Of a stretch of 64,000 bases of DNA, positions 59,104 to 64,000 are shown piece by piece (within the stretch, counting starts at the first letter, position 1; each line of letters starts with the position of its first letter). The DNA is taken from contig NZ_CP017580.1 in NCBI RefSeq assembly GCF_001806325.1, positions 1,612,001 to 1,676,000 of the forward strand, given 5' to 3'. A program made the position numbers and the translations under genes. The notes below the pieces were generated by a model, which worked only from the letters and a program-made list of their open reading frames with translations, ran no database searches and had not been told where the DNA came from. This DNA comes from Curtobacterium sp. BH-2-1-1 (GTDB lineage: Bacteria; Actinomycetota; Actinomycetes; Actinomycetales; Microbacteriaceae).

Positions 59104-59129
59104 GGAGTCGGCCGGATCCGGCCGACTCC
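59104..59129. terminator. Perfect 26-bp palindrome between convergent genes
   Basis: GGAGTCGGCCGGA (59104-59116) is followed directly by its reverse complement (59117-59129). It lies 12 bases after the amine oxidase stop and 28 before the lipoprotein stop; a bidirectional terminator is likely. Confidence 0.65.
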
Positions 59130-59156
59130 CGCCGCCCGGTCGGGCGTGATGCTCCG

Positions 59157-59603
59157 TCAGTCGAAGGCCGGGGTGTCCGCCGAGCACCGCACCGCGTCGC
59201 CCGGCCGCGCCGACGTCTCGCTCGCGATCTCGCGCTTCCCGTCGAGCAGGATCCGGCACGTCGCCGTGGACCCGGCGCCCGGCGTCGCCCGCACCGACGC
59301 CCGCTGTTCGGCGAGGACGATCGCGTCGTGCTCCCATTGCGACCCGTCGCCGTCCGAGGACCCGGTCTCCTGCTCGTCGAGCCGGTGCACCGCGGGCGCT
59401 TCGCCCCGTCGCTCGGCACCCTCGACCCGCACGTCCGTGAGCGCGGCCCCGCTCGGCTGGTCGACGCGGACCTCGTAGGTCACGGACCAGGCATCGCCCG
59501 TCTGCTGCTGGACGAAGCTGCACCCGGTCGCGAACACCGCGACGGAGCCGGCGACCACGGCGGCGGCGAGGAGACGGACGGTGGGTCGGTTGCGTTCGGA
59601 CAT
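59157..59603 (-). CDS. Lipoprotein, MmpS-like
   Basis: 148 residues. Signal LLAAAVVAGSVAVFATGC with lipobox Cys28. The mature part WSVTYEVRVDQPSG ... GSTATCRILLDGKREIASETSARPGDAVRCSAD resembles the MmpS accessory fold with two Cys forming a disulfide. ATG 59603 is leaderless (CAGGCT six bases upstream on the minus strand). No RND transporter is adjacent, so it may be an orphan. Confidence 0.75.
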   Translation of the reverse strand: MSERNRPTVRLLAAAVVAGSVAVFATGCSFVQQQTGDAWSVTYEVRVDQPSGAALTDVRVEGAERRGEAPAVHRLDEQETGSSDGDGSQWEHDAIVLAEQRASVRATPGAGSTATCRILLDGKREIASETSARPGDAVRCSADTPAFD

Positions 59604-59739
59604 GCCACCAGCCTGCGCACCGACCGCCCGCGGATCGTCCTCCGGGCGACGCGACCCCGTGCGACGTCGGATCGATCCCGGGTCCTCCGAGCGGTTGACA
59701 TCGGCACCGTCCGCCCGCGCGGTCAGTACCGTCGACCGC

Positions 59740-60822
59740 ATGGGAACCGTGCTGCCAGGCGTGATCGCGTTCGTCGTCGGGGTCGTCCTCGCCGTCGGGG
59801 CGCTCGTGCCGTGGACGGCGTGGGAGTACCGCCGTCACGGGCAGCTCGGCTTCCGACGCTCGCTCGTCGCGTTCGGCACGCTCGTCTACGCCCTCGCGCT
59901 CGTCACCTACACGCTGCTGCCGCTGCCCGACGACGTCGCGACGATGTGCCGGAACACGGCCTCGCCGCAGCTGACGCCGTTCGCGTTCCTCGGGGACGTC
60001 GCGAAGGAGGGCGGGATCTCCGGACCCCGGTCGCTGCTGTCCAACCCGGCGTCCGCGCAGGTCCTGTTCAACGTGCTGCTCTTCGTGCCCCTCGGTGCCC
60101 TCGCCCGGCACGCGGTCGCCCGGAGGCGCGTGTTCGTCGGCCTGCTCGTCGGGCTCGGCGCCGGGTTCGTGGTGTCCCTGCTCATCGAGACGACGCAGCT
60201 CACCGGCGACTGGTTCCTCTACCCGTGCTCGTACCGCCTCTTCGACGTCGACGACCTGCTCGCGAACACGACCGGCGCCGTGGTCGGCACGCTCCTCGCC
60301 CCGCTCGTGGGACTGCTCGCCGGGTCGGGGCGGACCACCGACGCGGATGCCCCTCGCCCGGTCACCGCGGCACGACGGTTCTCCGGCATGCTCGCCGACG
60401 TGCTGGCGATCTGGCTCCTGTCCGGCACGCTGAGCGTCGGGACCGCCCTGGCGTGGGCGATCGCCGGGCGGGACGACCAGGACCCGGTGCTCGAGACGCT
60501 CATCACCGCCGGTGCACTGGTCGCCCCGTTCGCACAGCTCGTGGTCGTGCTCGCGACGGGCCGGACACTCGGTGAGCACGTCGTCCGGCTCCGTCCGGCC
60601 CCGACACCGGGGACCGGGAGGCGCGTGGTGCGCTGGGCGCTCGGCTCCGGCGGGTGGGCGGCACTGCTCGCCGTGGACGTCCCGTTCTCCGCGTTCCTCG
60701 CGTTCGTGCTCGCGGTGACGTCGGTCATCGCGGTGTGGGCGACCCGCGGCCGGCGCGGGTTCGCGCTCGCGGTGATCCGGGCGGAGGTCGAGGACGACCG
60801 GGTGCCGGCGCGCGTCGGCTGA
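59740..60822 (+). CDS. VanZ-RDD fusion membrane protein
   Basis: 360 residues. The first ~200 form a VanZ domain: TYTLLPLPDD, NVLLFVPLGALARHAVARRR, SLLIETTQLTGDW, and FDVDDLLANTTGAVVG. From ~215, RRFSGMLADVLAIWLLSG starts an RDD domain with a TLGEHVVRLR loop. Eight to nine helices in all. VanZ-like proteins affect glycopeptide tolerance in some bacteria; function here unknown. TACCGT seven bases before ATG. Confidence 0.85.
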   Translation: MGTVLPGVIAFVVGVVLAVGALVPWTAWEYRRHGQLGFRRSLVAFGTLVYALALVTYTLLPLPDDVATMCRNTASPQLTPFAFLGDVAKEGGISGPRSLLSNPASAQVLFNVLLFVPLGALARHAVARRRVFVGLLVGLGAGFVVSLLIETTQLTGDWFLYPCSYRLFDVDDLLANTTGAVVGTLLAPLVGLLAGSGRTTDADAPRPVTAARRFSGMLADVLAIWLLSGTLSVGTALAWAIAGRDDQDPVLETLITAGALVAPFAQLVVVLATGRTLGEHVVRLRPAPTPGTGRRVVRWALGSGGWAALLAVDVPFSAFLAFVLAVTSVIAVWATRGRRGFALAVIRAEVEDDRVPARVG

Positions 60823-60833
60823 GCGGGTCCGAC

Positions 60834-60867
60834 GGGTGCCCCGCGCCGGCAAGAGCGCGGGACACCC
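60834..60867. terminator. Hairpin after the VanZ-RDD gene
   Basis: GGGTGCCCCGCGC (60834-60846) pairs with GCGCGGGACACCC (60855-60867), 12 of 13, eight-base loop, between two convergent genes. Confidence 0.65.
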
Positions 60868-60872
60868 TGGGC

Positions 60873-60983
60873 TCAACCCTTGCGCCACACGTCGTGCAGG
60901 AGCCGGGCTAGGGTCACGAGCAACGTCGCGATCCCCAACCACGGCACCTGACGGCGTCGACGCGGTTCGTCGTCGGAGGACAT
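60873..60983 (-). CDS. 36-residue membrane-associated peptide
   Basis: MSSDDEPRRRRQVPWLGIATLLVTLARLLHDVWRKG: a basic RRRR patch, one hydrophobic stretch of ~16 residues and a basic end. GGAAGGTGG lies about seven bases before the ATG. A longer frame exists to 61178 but crosses the candidate small RNA, so the short form is preferred. Small and unconfirmed. Confidence 0.45.
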   Translation of the reverse strand: MSSDDEPRRRRQVPWLGIATLLVTLARLLHDVWRKG

Positions 60984-61039
60984 CCGAACCACCTTCCGTG
61001 TCAGCGCCGGCGGACACGAAGAGCAGGGGCCGAGGGACG

Positions 61040-61067
61040 TGCGACCCGACGGTGATCGGGCTACACT
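61040..61067 (+). promoter_or_regulatory. Promoter of the candidate small RNA
   Basis: TGCGAC (61040-61045), 16 bases, TACACT (61062-61067); the expected start is about 61074. One of the better sigma-A-like promoters of the window. Confidence 0.5.
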
Positions 61068-61073
61068 GGTTCC

Positions 61074-61165
61074 GTGTTCAAGCTCGGGACGCATCGTGTC
61101 CCTCGTTCTCCACTCGGAGAGCAAATCGAAGCCCATCGCTGTTTCCCCAGCGGTGGGCTTCATCC
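61074..61165 (+). ncRNA. Candidate small RNA, ~90 nt
   Basis: Between the promoter above and a strong hairpin lie three stems: GGGAC/GTCCC (from 61087), TCTCC/GGAGA (about 61107-61120), and AAGCCCATCGCTG (61129-61141) with CAGCGGTGGGCTT (61148-61160), 13 pairs with one wobble and loop TTTCCC. The last stem looks like a terminator with a poor T-run. A 60-codon frame from GTG 61074 runs through it but has no protein-like character. I recognise no known RNA family. Confidence 0.45.
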
Positions 61166-61314
61166 TTGCTCGGGCCACGCTCCGGCGGTGACGCGGCCCG
61201 CCACCAGCCTACTGATGTTCCATGTTCCGGTGAGAGCGACACGGGGGTCGTACTGACCGGACCCTCACGGGTCGCACGGCCCTGGAACGGTGTTCGAGTG
61301 CCACACTCGGAGCC

Positions 61315-61968
61315 GTGACGACGACGCGGACCACACCCCGGCACGAGCACCGCGGGCCGGTCGCCGTCGCCGTGCTGGTGAACCTCGCGCTGAGCCTGTT
61401 CCTGCCCGACGAGGTCCTGTTCTTCCCGTCCTGGGTGGTCCCGCTCCTCGGGGTGCTGCTCCTCACCCCGCTCATCGTGTTCAACCCTCGGCGGCTGACC
61501 CGTGAGACCACCTGGTCGCGGTGGCTGTCCACGGGCCTCGCGGTCCTGCTGACCGTCGCGAACCAGCTGACCGTCGTCCGCACGATCGACGAGCTGCTGC
61601 ACGGGCACCCCGACGGCGGCGCGGTGCTCCTGACCGCCCTGCAGGTCTGGGTGAGCAGCATCATCGCGTTCGGGCTCGTGTACTGGGAGCTCGACCGGGG
61701 CGGCCCCGTCGCCCGACGGCAGCCGGGGCTGTGGGTGACCGACCGCGCCGACTTCCAGTTCCCGCAGGAGACCGACCCGAAGACAGCGGCCTGGCGGCCG
61801 GTGTACCTCGACTACCTCTACGTCGCGCTGACGAACATGATGGCGTTCAGCCCGACGGACACGATGCCGATGACCATCCGGGCGAAGATGATCATGGCCT
61901 ACCAGTCGATCGGCGGGTTCATCCTGCTGGCGCTCGTGATCTCTCGCGCGGTCAACATCATCAGCTGA
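61315..61968 (+). CDS. Membrane protein, DUF1345-like
   Basis: 217 residues, five or six helices. VYLDYLYVALTNMMAFSPTDTMPMTIRAKMIMAYQS is a conserved block of DUF1345-type proteins. CACACT lies seven bases before GTG 61315. Function unknown. Its stop shares TCAGCTGA (61961-61968) with the convergent SDR gene. The 150 bases upstream, after the RNA candidate, show nothing else. Confidence 0.8.
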   Translation: MTTTRTTPRHEHRGPVAVAVLVNLALSLFLPDEVLFFPSWVVPLLGVLLLTPLIVFNPRRLTRETTWSRWLSTGLAVLLTVANQLTVVRTIDELLHGHPDGGAVLLTALQVWVSSIIAFGLVYWELDRGGPVARRQPGLWVTDRADFQFPQETDPKTAAWRPVYLDYLYVALTNMMAFSPTDTMPMTIRAKMIMAYQSIGGFILLALVISRAVNIIS

Positions 61969-62893
61969 CCGAACTCCCGACGAGCGACTCCGACACGTCC
62001 CAGAGCCGAGCGGCGTCGTCGTCACGGAGCAACGGCGCCCACGGCTTCCGACGGCCGGCGGGTCCGCCGAGCTGCCCGGGTCCGGTCGGACCGACGAAAC
62101 CGCCGTCGAGGTCCGCGTCGGTCGCCGCGAGCAGTGCCGGCTCCGCAGCCGAGGCCGGGGTCCCGACGAGGAGCCCGCGCGCCGACAGCCAGCGGATCAG
62201 CCGGACGGCCACGGTGTCGCCCGAGCGTCCGATCTCCGGGCGTGCGGCGAGCAGGCTCGTGGGTGCGACGCCGGGGTGGCTGACCGCACTCGTGATCCCC
62301 CACCCGCCGGCCCGGCTCCTCCGACCGAGCTCGAGGGCGAAGAGCGCGCACGCGAGCTTCGACTGCCCGTACGCCCGCGCGACGTCGTAGTCCCGCTCGG
62401 ACTGCAGGTCGTCCCACCGGATCGAGGCACGCTGCGCCGCCACGCTCGACTGCATCACGACCCGACCGTCGGCGGCACGGAGCAGGGGGAGCAGGGCGCC
62501 GACGAGTGCGACGTGCCCGAGGTGGTTCGTGCCGAACTGCAGCTCGAAGCCGTCCCGGGTCGTCTGCCGCTCCGGCGGGTTCATCACGCCGGCGTTCCCC
62601 ACGAACACGTCGATCGGCGTGCCCTCGGACCGCATCCGCTCCCCGAGCGTCGACACGGACTCCAGCGAGGAGAGGTCCAGGTCCTCGAGCAGCACGGATG
62701 CATCCGGGTGCTGCGCGGTGATCCGGGCGACGGCCGCCGCTCCCTTGTCGCGGTTGCGCACCGGCACGACCACCTCCGCCCCGGCGCCGGCGAAGCGCGC
62801 GGCGATCTCCAGTCCGATGCCGTCGCTTGCTCCGGTCACCAGGACCCGGCGCCCGCCGAGGTCCGGGAGGGTGAGTCGTTCGTTCCGTGCCAT
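61961..62893 (-). CDS. SDR-family oxidoreductase (retinol-dehydrogenase-like)
   Basis: 310 residues. TGASDGIGLEIAARF cofactor site, GNAGVMNPPERQTTRDGFELQFGTNHLGH block, catalytic Ser in MQSSVAAQ and Tyr-x3-Lys in AYGQSKLA. The last ~50 residues (GGFVGPTGPGQLGGPAGRRKPW) are typical of actinobacterial retinol-dehydrogenase-like members. ATG 62893 faces the MmyB-type regulator, its likely controller. Confidence 0.92.
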   Translation of the reverse strand: MARNERLTLPDLGGRRVLVTGASDGIGLEIAARFAGAGAEVVVPVRNRDKGAAAVARITAQHPDASVLLEDLDLSSLESVSTLGERMRSEGTPIDVFVGNAGVMNPPERQTTRDGFELQFGTNHLGHVALVGALLPLLRAADGRVVMQSSVAAQRASIRWDDLQSERDYDVARAYGQSKLACALFALELGRRSRAGGWGITSAVSHPGVAPTSLLAARPEIGRSGDTVAVRLIRWLSARGLLVGTPASAAEPALLAATDADLDGGFVGPTGPGQLGGPAGRRKPWAPLLRDDDAARLWDVSESLVGSSVS

Positions 62894-63020
62894 GGTCCGC
62901 CTCTTCCGTCGTGGTGAGCACCCGATCCGGCACCCGAGACGATCGTCGCCGCGTCGTGCACACGCAACCACGGCCTGACGATCCGTGGCTGCGGTCGACG
63001 CCCCGGGAGAGGATGGGCGC

Positions 63021-63863
63021 ATGATCGACCGAGCGTCCCTCGCGGACTTCCTCCGCAGCCGTCGGACGGCCCTGCAGCCCGAGGACGTCGGCCTGCCCCG
63101 GGGCCAGCGCCGTCGCACGAGCGGGCTGCGGCGCGAGGAGGCGGCGCTGCTGAGCAACATGTCCGTCGACTACTACGCGCGGCTGGAACGGGAGCGCGGA
63201 CCGCAGCCGTCCGACCAGATGCTCGCGTCGATCGCGCAGGGCCTGCGCCTCACGATCGCGGAGCGCGACCATCTCTTCCGCCTCGCCGGACACGAGCCCC
63301 CGACCGCGGCGTCCGGCGGCGACCACGTCAGCCCCGGCATGATGCGCATCTTCGACCGACTCGCCGACAGCCCGGCCGAGATCGTCACCGAGCTGGGCGA
63401 GACGCTGCAGCAGACGTCCCTCGCCGCCGAACTCACCGGTGACGCCAGCGGCCGACGGGGCGACGACCGGAGCATCGGGTACCGGTGGTTCGACGACCCG
63501 GCGTCCCGAGACGTCCACCCGGTCGAGGACCACCCCTTCCTGTCCCGGATGTACGCCTCGGGTCTCCGCACCGTCATCGCTCGCCGCGGACCCGACTCCC
63601 GGGCCGCACACCTGGCCGAACGGCTGCTCGCGACGAGCGAGGAGTTCCGCGAGGTCTGGGCGCGCCACGAGGTCGGCATCCGCCCGCGTGACGTGAAGAC
63701 CTACCGCCACCCCGAGGTCGGGCTGCTCACCCTGCAGTGCCAGGTGCTGCAGGACCCCGAGAGCTCGCAGAACCTGCTCGTGTACACCGCCGAACCCGGC
63801 AGCGAGACCGCCGAGCGACTCCGGCTGCTCGCCGTGGTCGGCTCGGCGGTCGGTCGCGCCTGA
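63021..63863 (+). CDS. XRE-type regulator with MmyB-like ligand domain
   Basis: 280 residues. The HTH is LADFLRSRRTALQPEDVGLPRGQRRRTSGLRREEAALLSNMSVDYYARLERERG, the signature start of this actinobacterial family. The C-terminal PAS-like MmyB domain follows (WFDDPASRDVHPVEDHPFLSRMY ... VGLLTLQCQVLQDPESSQNLLVYTAEPGS). Leaderless: GAGGAT six bases before ATG. Typically controls the neighbouring SDR gene. Confidence 0.94.
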   Translation: MIDRASLADFLRSRRTALQPEDVGLPRGQRRRTSGLRREEAALLSNMSVDYYARLERERGPQPSDQMLASIAQGLRLTIAERDHLFRLAGHEPPTAASGGDHVSPGMMRIFDRLADSPAEIVTELGETLQQTSLAAELTGDASGRRGDDRSIGYRWFDDPASRDVHPVEDHPFLSRMYASGLRTVIARRGPDSRAAHLAERLLATSEEFREVWARHEVGIRPRDVKTYRHPEVGLLTLQCQVLQDPESSQNLLVYTAEPGSETAERLRLLAVVGSAVGRA

Positions 63864-63875
63864 CCTCGGAGGTCG

Positions 63876-64000
63876 TCAGGCGCCGTGCGCCTCATCGGCC
63901 ACCGGCTGCCACTCGCGCCAGGTCGCCAACCGCGACTCGTAGTCTCGCTCCGCGATGCCGAGCGGCGCCTTGCCGAAGAACACCCGCAGCGGCGGCTCGT
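63876..64000 (-). CDS. 3' end of an SDR oxidoreductase, cut by the window edge
   Basis: About 40 codons ending PPLRVFFGKAPLGIAERDYESR ... WQPVADEAHGA, which matches the C-terminus of SDR proteins often controlled by MmyB-type regulators. The start lies beyond base 64000. Convergent with the regulator gene, 12 bases apart. Confidence 0.7.
   Translation of the reverse strand, partial: EPPLRVFFGKAPLGIAERDYESRLATWREWQPVADEAHGA

Noticed and set aside
61074..61256. 60-codon frame from GTG 61074 as a protein gene
   Set aside because: Composition is not protein-like and a 13-pair hairpin lies inside it; a small RNA explains the stretch better.
1..64000. Mobile elements, prophage or biosynthetic megasynthases
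   Set aside because: No transposase, integrase, phage structural gene or NRPS/PKS domain was recognised in any frame.

Overview
The window is very GC-rich, densely coded actinobacterial chromosome. NucS mismatch endonuclease, a CIRCE plus HAIR heat-shock promoter and many leaderless genes (a -10 hexamer six bases before a GTG or ATG) point to Microbacteriaceae, most likely Curtobacterium or a close relative. This is inferred from gene content and style; no rRNA is present. I see no phage, IS element, CRISPR array or tRNA. The window reads as chromosomal metabolic and transport DNA.

Layout. 1-6285: MFS exporter (cut at the left edge), NucS, HAD phosphatase, CynX/NimT-type MFS, GT39-type glycosyltransferase. 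6236-12391: small enzymes and regulators (NmrA-like reductase, P-loop kinase, VOC protein, an orphan two-gene unit, Nudix, GNAT, TetR, esterase). 12478-17144: a sugar locus with two MFS genes on the minus strand facing an isomerase/oxidoreductase pair, with two copies of one operator between them. 17237-22901: TetR- and MarR-controlled small genes, a NYN-domain protein and an Hsp20 unit. 22975-27590: an odd SDR, a DesK/LuxR-type two-component system next to a 33-residue membrane peptide, and a TetR/NmrA divergent pair.

27583-35150 is a six-gene minus-strand catabolic operon (TIM-barrel isomerase-like, 3-hydroxyacyl-CoA-dehydrogenase-like, SDR, ACS-type MFS, fused DhaK-DhaL kinase, divergent triose-phosphate isomerase) preceded by a GntR/FCD gene. 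I infer it feeds a four- or five-carbon sugar acid through an erythrulose-type intermediate to a tetrose phosphate. 35201-37725: a secreted metzincin-like protease diverges from a secreted Ig-like repeat protein.

38896-45157 is the most unusual locus. Three overlapping genes encode a fusion of a YbdK/GCS2 carboxylate-amine ligase with a circularly permuted ATP-grasp, an asparagine-synthetase-like amidotransferase and an S9 peptidase. This looks like an uncharacterised route to a small amidated peptide or peptide-like metabolite. Divergent from it is an alpha/beta-hydrolase fused to a gluconate-dehydrogenase-subunit-3-like domain, translationally coupled to a GMC flavoprotein with a four-Cys cluster.

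48681-59092 is a polyamine locus. ALDH and an ABC importer (potA, potD, potB, potC order) run on the minus strand. An AsnC regulator, class III aminotransferase and two FAD amine oxidases run on the plus strand. The right end holds a lipoprotein, a VanZ-RDD fusion, a candidate small RNA, a DUF1345-like membrane protein, an SDR facing an MmyB-type regulator, and the 3' end of another SDR. Hairpins sharing the core GGAGGCGCGG recur between genes throughout.
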